A stretch of DNA of 32,527 nucleotides from Peptococcaceae bacterium (GTDB lineage: Bacteria; Bacillota; Desulfitobacteriia; Desulfitobacteriales; Syntrophobotulaceae). This document shows, piece by piece, positions 14,993-22,643 of this stretch. Each line of letters opens with the position of its first letter. Positions within the stretch are counted from its first letter, which is position 1. A model generated the notes under the pieces. The model worked only from the letters and a program-made list of their open reading frames with translations, did not search any database and was not told where the DNA came from. Made by a program: the position numbers and the translations under genes. The stretch lies in assembly GCA_009782825.1 (NCBI GenBank), contig WRII01000031.1, positions 1-32,527 of the forward strand, read 5' to 3'.

Positions 14993-15922
14993 CTATTCCC
15001 CCTCCCTTATCATATTAATAGCTTTAGCAGGACACTCTTCGGCACAAACGCCGCATCCTTTACAGTACGTATAATCAATATCAAGAGTCTCTTTTTCAAT
15101 AACAGCCTCCGGACAGAACACCCAGCACAGCAGGCAGGATGTACAGGTATCCTTGTTGATGACAGGCCTTTCCAACCGCCAAGTTCCCGTTTGCCCGGAC
15201 ACCCCTTTCTGAGGGAAAGATACCGGATGAGCAGGCACCCCTGTTATCCGATTCGCCTTCAGTGCCGCCGGTAGTTCCGTCGGTAGTTCCACTGGTATTT
15301 CCATCGGTATTTCCGTCGGTAGTTCCGCCGCGTCTCCTATCCATCGGGCCATATCCGGCAGCCCTTCCAAACCCTGCACCTCTTCATATCCCCGCAAAGC
15401 GGCCCGGACAGACGCCTCGCTGCCCGCAGGCCATTTGTATTCAATGCTCTCTGTCACAGCCTGAGGCGATATTCCCAGAAGCCGGGACACAGCTCCAAAC
15501 ATAGGAACATTAATCAGAGGCTGTCCCATGAGCACCAGCTCGCAGGCACGGGCGATGCCCCAGGCATCAACAGACGGGTTACAGCCGGGCACATTTGCGG
15601 CGACGTTTTCTCCACTACGTTCCGCAACACAAGCTCTATTGACCAGCACAACACCCTGCTTGTGCAGCCCCTGCTGCACAGCGCCGGATTCCAGACCCTC
15701 ACTCAGCAGAACCAGCACATGCGGTTTATATACCTGGCTCTTCAGCAATATTTCCTCGTCAGACAGCCGCATCGCCGTTTTTACCGGCGCCCCGCGCCTC
15801 TCCATGCCAAAGAACGGCAATGTCTGCACATGCCTTCCCATCTTCATCTGGGCATAAGCAATCAACTCAGCCAAAGTGACTGTCCCCTGGCCGCCATGCC
15901 CATGGATGCGTATTTCCAGCAT
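14993..15922 (-). CDS. porG: 2-oxoacid:ferredoxin oxidoreductase, fused gamma-delta subunit
   Basis: One 309-residue chain joins two subunits. Residues 1-190 are the gamma domain (HGHGGQGTVT near the start, FFGMERRGAP near 40). Residues 250-309 are the ferredoxin-like delta domain with two 4Fe-4S motifs, CTSCLLCWVFCP and CKGCGVCAEECP. The linker between them carries a Pro/Glu/Leu/Ile repeat (PTEIP, MEIP, VELP, TELP), another in-frame short repeat in this window. ATG 15922 has GAGGAGAGGAG upstream; 29 extra codons ahead of it are open but lack a ribosome site. First gene of the operon; electrons would leave through the delta domain to ferredoxin. Confidence 0.87.
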   Translation of the reverse strand: MLEIRIHGHGGQGTVTLAELIAYAQMKMGRHVQTLPFFGMERRGAPVKTAMRLSDEEILLKSQVYKPHVLVLLSEGLESGAVQQGLHKQGVVLVNRACVAERSGENVAANVPGCNPSVDAWGIARACELVLMGQPLINVPMFGAVSRLLGISPQAVTESIEYKWPAGSEASVRAALRGYEEVQGLEGLPDMARWIGDAAELPTEIPMEIPVELPTELPAALKANRITGVPAHPVSFPQKGVSGQTGTWRLERPVINKDTCTSCLLCWVFCPEAVIEKETLDIDYTYCKGCGVCAEECPAKAINMIREGE

Positions 15923-15956
15923 GATGTCTCTCCTCTCCTCACGTATGATGGTGTTA

Positions 15957-15986
15957 AGTATACCACAGGGGGGCTTACAGCCACAA
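15957..15986 (-). promoter_or_regulatory. candidate promoter of the oxidoreductase operon
   Basis: TTGTGG (15981-15986) and TATACT (15957-15962) are 18 bp apart on the minus strand, 35 bp before the first gene. The -10 box is near perfect and the -35 box is weak. Confidence 0.5.
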
Positions 15987-16049
15987 CCAAAGCAGAAATC
16001 AGAAATCATGTACAGAAATCATGTAATTAATTCCAGTTCCCTCCCAGGC

Positions 16050-16078
16050 TTGACGCCCCATCTGTTTTTTGGTACACT
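16050..16078 (+). promoter_or_regulatory. promoter of the tRNA pair
   Basis: TTGACG (16050-16055) and TACACT (16073-16078) have the ideal 17-bp spacing, and the tRNA-Lys begins 36 bp later. It diverges from the oxidoreductase promoter. Confidence 0.75.
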
Positions 16079-16114
16079 TGCACGAGGAACTTCACAGAAA
16101 ACGGCTTAAAGCCA

Positions 16115-16190
16115 GGGCCATTAGCTCAGTTGGTAGAGCACCTGACTTTTAATCAGGGTGTCCCGCGTTCGAGTCGCGGATGGCTCACCA
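16115..16190 (+). tRNA. tRNA-Lys (anticodon TTT), CCA encoded
   Basis: The acceptor stem GGGCCAT pairs with ATGGCTC with one G-T pair, the anticodon loop is CTTTTAA giving TTT, the T-loop is TTCGAGT, and the CCA end is in the DNA at 16188-16190. Length is 76 nt, with no sign of damage. Confidence 0.96.
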
Positions 16191-16195
16191 AACAA

Positions 16196-16272
16196 GGCGC
16201 GTTGGAGAAGCGGCTTAACTCACCAGCCTTTCACGCTGGCATTCACGGGTTCGAATCCCGTACGCGTCACCA
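16196..16272 (+). tRNA. tRNA-Glu (anticodon TTC), CCA encoded
   Basis: GGCGCGT pairs with ACGCGTC, the anticodon stem CCAGC/GCTGG holds the loop CTTTCAC giving TTC, and the T-arm reads GGGTTCGAATCCC. CCA is at 16270-16272. It follows the tRNA-Lys by five bases and shares its promoter. Confidence 0.95.
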
Positions 16273-16295
16273 AACCTCACAAAATGAAACCGTTG

Positions 16296-16307
16296 AGTTA
16301 CAGTCCC
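16296..16307 (+). repeat. copy of the dispersed AGTTACAGTCCC element
   Basis: An exact match to the right half of the hairpin at 2030-2058, lying 24 bp after the tRNA-Glu. With the bases that follow it also forms a small hairpin (CAGTCCCTTA with ATAAGGAACTG). Confidence 0.7.
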
Positions 16308-16322
16308 TTAATAAGGAACTGC

Positions 16323-16385
16323 TGCAGAAAGGATAAGAGATAAGAATGCGAGGGTCTCGCATTCTTATCTCTTATCCTTTCTGCA
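16323..16385 (+). terminator. perfect inverted repeat, 30-bp arms and 3-nt loop
   Basis: Arms 16323-16352 and 16356-16385 are exact reverse complements with GGT between them. It sits between the 3' ends of the tRNA pair and the convergent ATPase gene, whose stop codon is only seven bases away, so a bidirectional terminator is the likely role. It has no proper T-run on either strand and the stem is far longer than usual, so a mobile miniature element or double-stranded RNA source should also be considered. Confidence 0.6.
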
Positions 16386-16391
16386 CAAACG

Positions 16392-17501
16392 CTATTCGTT
16401 CCGATTCACGAACTTCCTCCCTTGAGTATCGTTCAGTGATCTCCGGCCCCATCCTCCGTTCGGACTTGCGCCCATTGTCATTTCCGGTCTGTTCCATCCC
16501 CCCGGCAGGCCTGTCCCCGTTGTCGATTCTGATCCGCTGCTCCATCCCCTGGACGAGCCTCCGCCCATCGTCGGTTCCGGCCCACCGCTGCTCCATCCTC
16601 TGGACAGGCCTCCACCCGTCGAGGGTTCCGGCCCACCGCTGCTCCATCCCCTGGAGGAACCTCCGCCCGTCGAGGGTTCCGATCCACCGCTACTCCATCC
16701 CCTGGACGGGCCTCCTCCCGTCGTCGGTTCCGGTCCACCCGGTCCACCCGGTCCACCCGGTCCGCCCCATCTCCCAGGCGAACCTCCCATCGCCGGCTCC
16801 GGTCCGCTCCATCCAGACGGATTTCCCTCTCTCGCCATTTCCGTCCCGCTCCCATTCCTCGCATTGTTCAAACTAATCTCGCGCTGGCACAATCCCGCCA
16901 CATAGCGATCATGGGTCGCGATGATAATCGTCTTGCCCATCCTGTTGAGCATCTGCAGCATACTCATGACAATATCCCGATTCCCCGCGTCAAGTGACCC
17001 GGTAGGTTCATCAGCCAACACAATTGTTGAAGGCTTGACCAAGACCCGGGCAATCGCCACGCGCTGTCTCTCCCCCCCCGAAAGCTGATAAACTCTTTTC
17101 TTTTCAAAACCAGCCAGTCCCACCCGGCTCAGGGCGTCCCCAATAATTTCCAGCTGCCGGCTCGCCTTGGTTTTCGTGTAGCGAAGACCAAGGCGAATGT
17201 TATAAACAACCGTTTCATCCTCCACAAGCCCCGAATTCTGAAACAGGTAACTTATATCAACCCGCAGCAATCTCTGTGCATCACGGGAGTTGGGATAGAC
17301 ATTTTTTTTCCCGTTGATAATGAGCACCCCTTCATCATGCCGTTCGAGCAGCCCAATAATATTCAGCAGCGTGCTTTTGCCGCAGCCACTGTCGCCGGTT
17401 ATGGCCACAAATTCACCCTGAAAAATCTGCTGGTTATAGTTTTCAAAAAGAATTCTGCCATCATATCCTTTTGTGAGTGACTGCATCTCGATAATTGGCA
17501 T
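16392..17501 (-). CDS. bacteriocin-type ABC ATPase with Gly-rich repeat tail
   Basis: Residues 1-213 form a full ATPase: Walker A GDSGCGKST (36-44), Q-loop Gln88, signature LSGGERQ (140-146), Walker B IVLADEP (160-166) and switch His197. The stretch YLFQNSGLVEDETVVYNI resembles the ATPase of lactococcin 972-type export systems. A tail of about 156 residues follows, made of GGP triplets and a 17-residue unit containing SRGWSSGG and PEPST. It starts two bases after the TAA of its permease gene (GGGGGGTAAGGGGT precedes the ATG). This is a separate system from the 5495-9886 transporter. Export of, or immunity to, an antimicrobial peptide is the family-based guess; no precursor was found beside it. 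Confidence 0.85.
   Translation of the reverse strand: MPIIEMQSLTKGYDGRILFENYNQQIFQGEFVAITGDSGCGKSTLLNIIGLLERHDEGVLIINGKKNVYPNSRDAQRLLRVDISYLFQNSGLVEDETVVYNIRLGLRYTKTKASRQLEIIGDALSRVGLAGFEKKRVYQLSGGERQRVAIARVLVKPSTIVLADEPTGSLDAGNRDIVMSMLQMLNRMGKTIIIATHDRYVAGLCQREISLNNARNGSGTEMAREGNPSGWSGPEPAMGGSPGRWGGPGGPGGPGGPEPTTGGGPSRGWSSGGSEPSTGGGSSRGWSSGGPEPSTGGGLSRGWSSGGPEPTMGGGSSRGWSSGSESTTGTGLPGGWNRPEMTMGASPNGGWGRRSLNDTQGRKFVNRNE
16536..16739 (-). repeat. 4 x 51-bp tandem repeat in the ATPase tail
   Basis: Units start at 16536, 16587, 16638 and 16689, each beginning GCTGCTCCATCCCCTGG or a close variant on the plus strand, and encode 17 residues each. A partial unit precedes them. A separate run of 9-bp units, GGTCCACCC, follows at about 16734-16769 and encodes GGP triplets. 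Confidence 0.92.
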
Positions 17502-17506
17502 ACCCC

Positions 17507-19009
17507 TTACCCCCCTTTCGTAATACGCAACACATCTTGCCGTTTCATGCGTTTCATAAGATCAAAAATGATAATGGATGATATCCCTTCAAACACAAAC
17601 AGCGCCACGCACAACACGGTGGTTTCCACACCGGTTCCCACAAACAAGGAAACACTAAGGGAAACAAGTGCCGTGCCGGCCCAAGATATAAAATAAGCAT
17701 AATAGAAACTGACAAACTTATCAAACGTGCCATATCCGAGAGTTTGTTTCAACGCAATACGCACGCGGTTGGTATTCATGTAGCTCATGGTATTTTGCCA
17801 CAAAACCAAGATAATGATCACCACCATAATCATGAGCATGACTCCATAAAAGAAAATACCGTTCTCCACACTCCCCATCTCCCGGACTGAATCTGTGTCG
17901 CGCCGGGAAAGAAGAGTCCGCAATTCTGAAAAAACCATAGCGCTGTAAATCACCAACACTGTCGTCGCCACAAACTTAACTCCCGCATTGAAGATGACAA
18001 TAGACCGGCTCCCCTGCTTATTTTGCAGCATCTCCGCAACCCTGATCTTATGGATATAGAGGAAAGGCAGCGATAGAAAAATCCCTGACAAGACCCACAT
18101 ACCCAACAAAATCCCCGAGATTTGAAATAAGAAATCCAAGATCAACGCGGTCCATTTCTGGAAAAAGATCAACGACCCTATCAGCATGACCAGTACACTG
18201 CAAATACCAAAAATTACAAGCACTCCAAGAGCTTTTGTTTTCCAGACAGCATACACTGAGAACCCTTGCATCTTTTCCACAGCAATACGGCGGCTGGAAT
18301 ACAAAATATCATGAACCATGACCAGCAAAAAGACAATCAGGCATACCCCCACCAACAGATAAATAATCCCCACATCCAGAATATGACGCTGTTCGGTTTT
18401 TAGCTTTGTCACCGCAATCCCTTGGGAAGACCACTCAGATATCATCTTATCCTCATCGCCTTGGGCGAACACCTGCAAAACACACGCCTGTGTGAATAAA
18501 TCCGGATCCCTCTGCACCCCGCTTGCCAGCGTCCTGATCTCATAAATCTCGTCCGTGCGAAAACTATCAATGAGACCGCTTTTGGAGCCATCCTTATTAT
18601 CTGTTGTCATATAGTCTTCAGACTCTTTTTTCGCAGGATCCGCAGGGGGAAAAGCCCCTAATAAGTAAAGCCGGCCCCCGGGAGCAATATCCTTGAACGG
18701 TTCAGCCCGATTCACATAGACATATTTAACCACAACAGACTTGCCCTTCGTTTGGCTGTCGGCTCCGTTATTTTCAGACACTCGCGTTGTATAGAGGTTG
18801 GCGCGGTATTTATCAAGAACATCCGTCATTTTTTTATAAAACGCCTGAAGATCCGCCCCCACAGATGTAAAGTGGATGGACTGTGCCAAATCCGTCTCGC
18901 CCATTGTCTCCATCTGGCTGCGATAGACATCTTCCACGCTCATATAGAAGGCCGCAAAGGTAAATGCGGAAATAAACGCAAACATGATTATGACCAAAAC
19001 TTTTCTCAT
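17507..19009 (-). CDS. bacteriocin-associated ABC permease (DUF1430-like)
   Basis: A 500-residue membrane protein: one N-terminal helix (about 4-24), an extracytoplasmic domain (about 25-205), then helices near 210-235, 255-280, 290-315, 343-365, 390-410 and 430-480. The plan of one helix, outer domain and six to seven helices, with the following ATPase, fits the bacteriocin-associated integral membrane proteins of lactococcin 972-type systems. The family match is from pattern and length only; known members are usually longer. ATG 19009 has a purine-rich site (AAGGAGGGGG) about nine bases upstream. The gene has no close upstream partner; 352 bp separate it from thiG. Confidence 0.7.
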   Translation of the reverse strand: MRKVLVIIMFAFISAFTFAAFYMSVEDVYRSQMETMGETDLAQSIHFTSVGADLQAFYKKMTDVLDKYRANLYTTRVSENNGADSQTKGKSVVVKYVYVNRAEPFKDIAPGGRLYLLGAFPPADPAKKESEDYMTTDNKDGSKSGLIDSFRTDEIYEIRTLASGVQRDPDLFTQACVLQVFAQGDEDKMISEWSSQGIAVTKLKTEQRHILDVGIIYLLVGVCLIVFLLVMVHDILYSSRRIAVEKMQGFSVYAVWKTKALGVLVIFGICSVLVMLIGSLIFFQKWTALILDFLFQISGILLGMWVLSGIFLSLPFLYIHKIRVAEMLQNKQGSRSIVIFNAGVKFVATTVLVIYSAMVFSELRTLLSRRDTDSVREMGSVENGIFFYGVMLMIMVVIIILVLWQNTMSYMNTNRVRIALKQTLGYGTFDKFVSFYYAYFISWAGTALVSLSVSLFVGTGVETTVLCVALFVFEGISSIIIFDLMKRMKRQDVLRITKGG

Positions 19010-19361
19010 ACTTTTTTATGCCCCCTCCTTTCTGCAAACCTGTTTATGTAGATCTGTGGGAAACGACAACAACTTGAGGACAAACTTATAATGTCGATCT
19101 TTGTCAGAAATTAGGGTTATTTGGGGGATTGGGAGATTTATAAGAAATTTTCTTCAAGATCCCTTAGCAATAATCTTCTTGATATAAAGATACCCTATTT
19201 TTAGAATAATGTCTACATTCTATTATGAGTTTTTTATTTATATTTGTGTATTTATGCAGTGTCATAGATCATATGATCTCCGGCATATAGAAAAACATAC
19301 CTTATTGTAGACTATTTTCCCAACAGGATAGCCCTCACTCCATGACTCCACCCGCATCCCC
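19010..19361 (-). other. 352-bp AT-rich gap without a gene
   Basis: I see no coding frame with a ribosome site and no tRNA here. It must hold the end of the thi operon and the promoter of the permease. The best minus-strand promoter is weak (TTGTTG, 16 bp, TACATA near 19047-19074). A perfect 12-bp palindrome GATCATATGATC lies at 19267-19278 and could be a regulator site. TTGATA-17 bp-TAGAAT at 19179-19207 reads towards thiG on the wrong strand. Confidence 0.45.
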
Positions 19362-20132
19362 TCATTCCAAAAACCCCGTCAAAGGACTCGATGCCTGCCC
19401 GCCCGCCTCTATGACCCGGCCCAGCCCCGCCAAATAAGCAGCCCGTCCCGCTTCCACGGCCAGCTTGAACGCCTTGGCCATCAACGCCACATCTCCTGCC
19501 GTAGCGATTGCTGTGTTCGCCATAACCGCGGCCACCCCTATTTCCATGGCCTCACAAGCCTGAGACGGACATCCTATCCCGGCATCAACAATAACAGGCA
19601 AATCAATCTCCTCCACCAGCATCTCTATAAAATACTTAGTTAACAATCCCTTGTTGCTGCCAATAGGCGACCCCAACGGCATAACAGCCGCCGCCCCAGC
19701 CTGCTGCAGCTCCCGGGCCGTGATCAGATCCGGATAAATATAGGGCATGACAGCAAATCCTTCCCCGGCCAGAGTCTCCGTAGCCTTGACCGTCTGAGGG
19801 TTATCAGGCATCAGATATTTTGAGTCGTGGATCACCTCAACCTTAACAAAATCCCCACACCCCAACGACCGGGCCAGCCGGGCAATCCGCACAGCCTCCT
19901 GAGCGTTCCGAGCCCCCGACGTGTTGGGCAGCAGCGTAATCCCTTCAGGCATATATTCCAGAATATTCTCCTCTCCACCCTCATTCGCCCGGCGCAGAGC
20001 CAGGGTCACCATCTCAACTCCCGCATTCTCAATAACCGCCGCGGTATCTTTAAGGGAAAATTTTCCTGATCCCAAAATGAATCTTGAGTCAAACTCCTTT
20101 GTGCCCAGAACAAGCCTATCTTTTATGTACAT
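19362..20132 (-). CDS. thiG: thiazole synthase ThiG
   Basis: A 256-residue TIM-barrel enzyme that condenses deoxyxylulose phosphate, dehydroglycine and the ThiS thiocarboxylate into the thiazole phosphate of thiamine. [10 protein letters not shown] near the start, the catalytic Lys in [20 protein letters not shown] and [10 protein letters not shown] are all family signatures. I start at ATG 20132, with AAGGAG eight bases ahead, which gives the usual family length; the frame is open further upstream without a start signal. It is the last gene of the thi group here; thiH or thiO, which would supply dehydroglycine, does not follow. Confidence 0.95.
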   Translation of the reverse strand: MYIKDRLVLGTKEFDSRFILGSGKFSLKDTAAVIENAGVEMVTLALRRANEGGEENILEYMPEGITLLPNTSGARNAQEAVRIARLARSLGCGDFVKVEVIHDSKYLMPDNPQTVKATETLAGEGFAVMPYIYPDLITARELQQAGAAAVMPLGSPIGSNKGLLTKYFIEMLVEEIDLPVIVDAGIGCPSQACEAMEIGVAAVMANTAIATAGDVALMAKAFKLAVEAGRAAYLAGLGRVIEAGGQASSPLTGFLE

Positions 20133-20206
20133 GGCGTTTCTCCTTCTCTTGAAAAAACCTGATATATCCAAAAAGGCCCGCATTCCATCCAAAGAACTAG
20201 GGTGTT

Positions 20207-20806
20207 CTACACGTCTTCCAGGCCCACCAAAAGCCTGAGTACCATATTCGCCTGATGCCCGGCACAAATCTGCACCCTTGGCGCCATGAGACCCATTCCC
20301 GCTGCCGCATCTGCTTCCCCATCACCACACACATAGAGGTTTTTCATTCTCCGCTCTGTACAGATGCCGTTAGAAGATCCATATCCTGCCATACCGGAAG
20401 CCGCCACCACCTTGAGATCCGGCAGCCTGCTGAGCGCCGCGGAAACCAGCATGGCCTTCGCCTCCTGTGTGTCAAAAGCCTCACACATCACATCATATCC
20501 CTCAAAGAGTTCCACCACATGATGATCCTCTACCCGCACCGTCCGAATCTTCACGTGAACGAGAGGATTAATCTGTTCAATCTGCTCCTGAAGCGCTTGC
20601 GTTTTTGGCATTCCCAAATGCTTGATAAAATACATCTGGCGATTCAGATTACTGAGATCCACCACATCATCATCCACCAACAGCAGCATCCCCACGCCTA
20701 TCCGCGCGAGACTGACCGCAATATGGGATCCCAGCCCTCCCAGCCCCGCAATCGCTACCTTGGCATTTTTAAGCTTCCCGTGTATCTCTGGTGTATCCAC
20801 ATCCAT
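20207..20806 (-). CDS. thiF: ThiS adenylyltransferase ThiF (short, anaerobe-type)
   Basis: A 199-residue Rossmann-fold adenylyltransferase that activates the ThiS C-terminus. The nucleotide loop GLGGLGSH is near residue 22, followed by [14 protein letters not shown], the usual acidic/Arg signature of the E1-like family. It is shorter than the E. coli enzyme and lacks clear CxxC zinc pairs, matching the second ThiF family seen in Clostridia. Three closely spaced starts exist. I prefer ATG 20806 because GGAGGG is eight bases upstream, while ATG 20812 and GTG 20815 crowd the ribosome site. Confidence 0.9.
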   Translation of the reverse strand: MDVDTPEIHGKLKNAKVAIAGLGGLGSHIAVSLARIGVGMLLLVDDDVVDLSNLNRQMYFIKHLGMPKTQALQEQIEQINPLVHVKIRTVRVEDHHVVELFEGYDVMCEAFDTQEAKAMLVSAALSRLPDLKVVAASGMAGYGSSNGICTERRMKNLYVCGDGEADAAAGMGLMAPRVQICAGHQANMVLRLLVGLEDV

Positions 20807-20811
20807 AACCA

Positions 20812-21018
20812 TCACCCTCCGCCCACAAACCGGACAATCTCAATCACGTCACCATCGGACAGAACCACGCTCTCATAAGCAGTTTTAGGAACAACCTCAC
20901 CATTGATCTCAGTCGCGACATGATCCGGATTATAGCCTTGCTCAATAAGAAATTCTCTTAAGCTTAGCAATCTCTCTAAGGAAAAATCTGCGCCGTTAAC
21001 CTTCAGAACCTTCCCCAT
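20812..21018 (-). CDS. thiS: sulfur carrier protein ThiS
   Basis: A 68-residue ubiquitin-like carrier ending in Gly-Gly-Gly (VGGG), the tail that is adenylated by ThiF and thiocarboxylated before sulfur passes to ThiG. The family usually ends in a Gly pair; here there are three. Its start lies inside the end of thiC with a 23-bp overlap, and its stop overlaps possible thiF starts, so the genes are translated in series. Confidence 0.92.
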   Translation of the reverse strand: MGKVLKVNGADFSLERLLSLREFLIEQGYNPDHVATEINGEVVPKTAYESVVLSDGDVIEIVRFVGGG

Positions 21019-22315
21019 AAAGCTCCACCTCTTCCCCAGCCAAAATACGGTTCATTGTCCGTACCGCACACATCTTGCCGCACATAGAACAAGTCCCCTC
21101 ATCCTCCGGCGGTAAGCTCTCATGGTACTGTCTGGCCTTTTCCGGATCAATAGCATACCGAAACATCTCTTCCCAATCCACACGCCGGCGGGCATCACTC
21201 ATTTTTCGATCAATTTCCCAAGCGCCTGGGATCCCTTTCGCAATATCGGCGGCATGAGCGGCTATCTTCGAAGCGATAATCCCTTCTTTCACATCCTCCA
21301 GATCAGGCAAACGCAAATGTTCCGCCGGAGTCACATAGCACAGGAAATCCGCCCCGCCGGCAGCGGCAACGGCCCCCCCAATCGCGGAAGTTATGTGATC
21401 GTATCCCGGCGCGATATCCGTCACCAGCGGCCCCAGCACATAGAACGGAGCATTATGACACAGACGCTTTTCCAAAAGCACATTGGCTTCGATTTCATTC
21501 AGGGCCATATGTCCAGGCCCTTCAATCATAACCTGGACATCCCGCTCCCAGGCGCGTTTCGTCAGATACCCCAGCTCGATCAGCTCGGCCAGCTGCCCTC
21601 CATCAGTGCTGTCACAGTTGGAACCCGGTCGCATCGCGTCGCCAAGACTGACCGTCACATCATAGGTCCGCAGGATCTCCAAAACATCGTCATAATACTC
21701 AAAGAAGGGGTTCTCCCGCCCCGTCATTTCCATCCAGGCAAAAAGCAAGGAACCGCCCCGGGACACAATATTTGTCAGGCGCTCACTCCTCTTGAAGGTC
21801 TCAATCACGCGGCGATTAATTCCGGCGTGGAGGGTCATGAAGTCCACCCCCTCCCGGGCATGAATCTCAACGACCTTGAGAAAATCCTGAGCTGTAATAT
21901 CCGCCAGCTCTTTTTCCAAATAGCCAATGGCGTCATACATGGGAACCGTTCCCACCATGGCGGCGGACATGCCGATCAGCTCCCTGCGGAAGACATTTGT
22001 CTTGCCGCAGTTGGAAAGATCCATAATAGATTCGCATTTATAGTTCAGGGCCAAACGGACTTTGGCCATTTCCCTTTCGTAGTCACGACTGTCTCCGGAA
22101 ACCCCCAGATTGACATTGATCTTGGTTCTCAGTCCTCTGCCAATTCCTTCAGCCTCCAAAGTTTTATGATGAATGTTGGCTGGAATGACCACTTCTCCCA
22201 CCGCAATGGAATCCCGCAGCTTTTCCGGATCCATATGCTCTTTGTAAGCTACCCGCTCCATTTCTTTCGTTATAGCGCCATGCCTGGCCGCTTCCATCTG
22301 TGTCTTGTAGGTCAT
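20996..22315 (-). CDS. thiC: phosphomethylpyrimidine synthase ThiC
   Basis: A 439-residue radical SAM enzyme that rearranges aminoimidazole ribotide into the pyrimidine of thiamine. The C-terminal cluster motif is CSMCGKMC (CxxCxxxxC type), and [15 protein letters not shown] and YVTPAEHL are family signatures. The length is that of the short bacterial form. First gene of the thi operon. The region upstream holds a candidate promoter and an AGTTACAG element, but I find no TPP riboswitch, which is unusual for thiC. Confidence 0.96.
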   Translation of the reverse strand: MTYKTQMEAARHGAITKEMERVAYKEHMDPEKLRDSIAVGEVVIPANIHHKTLEAEGIGRGLRTKINVNLGVSGDSRDYEREMAKVRLALNYKCESIMDLSNCGKTNVFRRELIGMSAAMVGTVPMYDAIGYLEKELADITAQDFLKVVEIHAREGVDFMTLHAGINRRVIETFKRSERLTNIVSRGGSLLFAWMEMTGRENPFFEYYDDVLEILRTYDVTVSLGDAMRPGSNCDSTDGGQLAELIELGYLTKRAWERDVQVMIEGPGHMALNEIEANVLLEKRLCHNAPFYVLGPLVTDIAPGYDHITSAIGGAVAAAGGADFLCYVTPAEHLRLPDLEDVKEGIIASKIAAHAADIAKGIPGAWEIDRKMSDARRRVDWEEMFRYAIDPEKARQYHESLPPEDEGTCSMCGKMCAVRTMNRILAGEEVELYGEGSEG

Positions 22316-22332
22316 AACAGCTTCCTTTCTTT

Positions 22333-22352
22333 AGTTACAGCCCCTTAGTAAC
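22333..22352 (-). repeat. copy of the dispersed AGTTACAG element ahead of thiC
   Basis: AGTTACAGCCCC (22333-22344) followed by TTAGTAACT gives a small hairpin with AGTTAC/GTAACT arms. It is 18 bp upstream of the thiC start and overlaps the candidate promoter. Confidence 0.65.
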
Positions 22353-22372
22353 TTATGGGCGCGAAGTGTCAA
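22345..22372 (-). promoter_or_regulatory. candidate promoter of the thi operon
   Basis: A perfect TTGACA (22367-22372) with TACTAA (22345-22350) 16 bp away on the minus strand, about 30 bp before thiC. The -10 box is poor. A transcript from here would have too short a leader for a TPP riboswitch. Confidence 0.45.
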
Positions 22373-22437
22373 TAAAAAACAAGAAAACCCCTGGCCACTA
22401 ACCCCTGATCACTGACCACTTGCGGGCGCAGCCCGCG

Positions 22438-22587
22438 TTAGGGGTGCATCCGGCTCACAAGACTCATGCCCCCGTGACCGAGTGCTTTTACCTCTGTTGC
22501 CAAATATCTTCTGCTATGATATTCGTTTAATGTTGGCAACATGTTTTTGATTCGTTCTTCCAATAGGGACATCTCTATTTTCTCCAT
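22438..22587 (-). pseudogene. N-terminal remnant of an ISAzo13-like transposase
   Basis: A 49-codon frame ends at TAA 22438. Its residues, including LNEYHSRRYLATEVKALG and HGGMSLVSRM, resemble the N-terminal region of ISAzo13-family transposases (the pattern RR.LA.EA.ALG.GGIS.V.R). The rest of the transposase is absent. Just downstream are a perfect GCGGGC/GCCCGC hairpin (22422-22436) and short degenerate repeats of the TGACCACT type (about 22393-22420). The match is from memory of the family. Confidence 0.55.
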
Positions 22588-22643
22588 AATACACATTGTG
22601 CACTTTTTGTCATGATTTGTAAAGGCTATTTAATTACAATGCC

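Noticed and set aside
16130-16343. Two short frames of 68 and 61 codons
   Set aside because: They lie across the two tRNA genes and are chance readings of RNA-coding DNA.
19179-19207. Plus-strand promoter TTGATA-17 bp-TAGAAT
   Set aside because: It points into the 3' end of thiG with no plus-strand gene, in AT-rich DNA where such matches are frequent.
21122-22348. A 408-codon plus-strand frame
   Set aside because: Antisense to thiC, which is complete and well conserved.
22316-22643. TPP riboswitch upstream of thiC
   Set aside because: No CTGAGA or related THI-box core on the minus strand; the region holds a transposase remnant instead.
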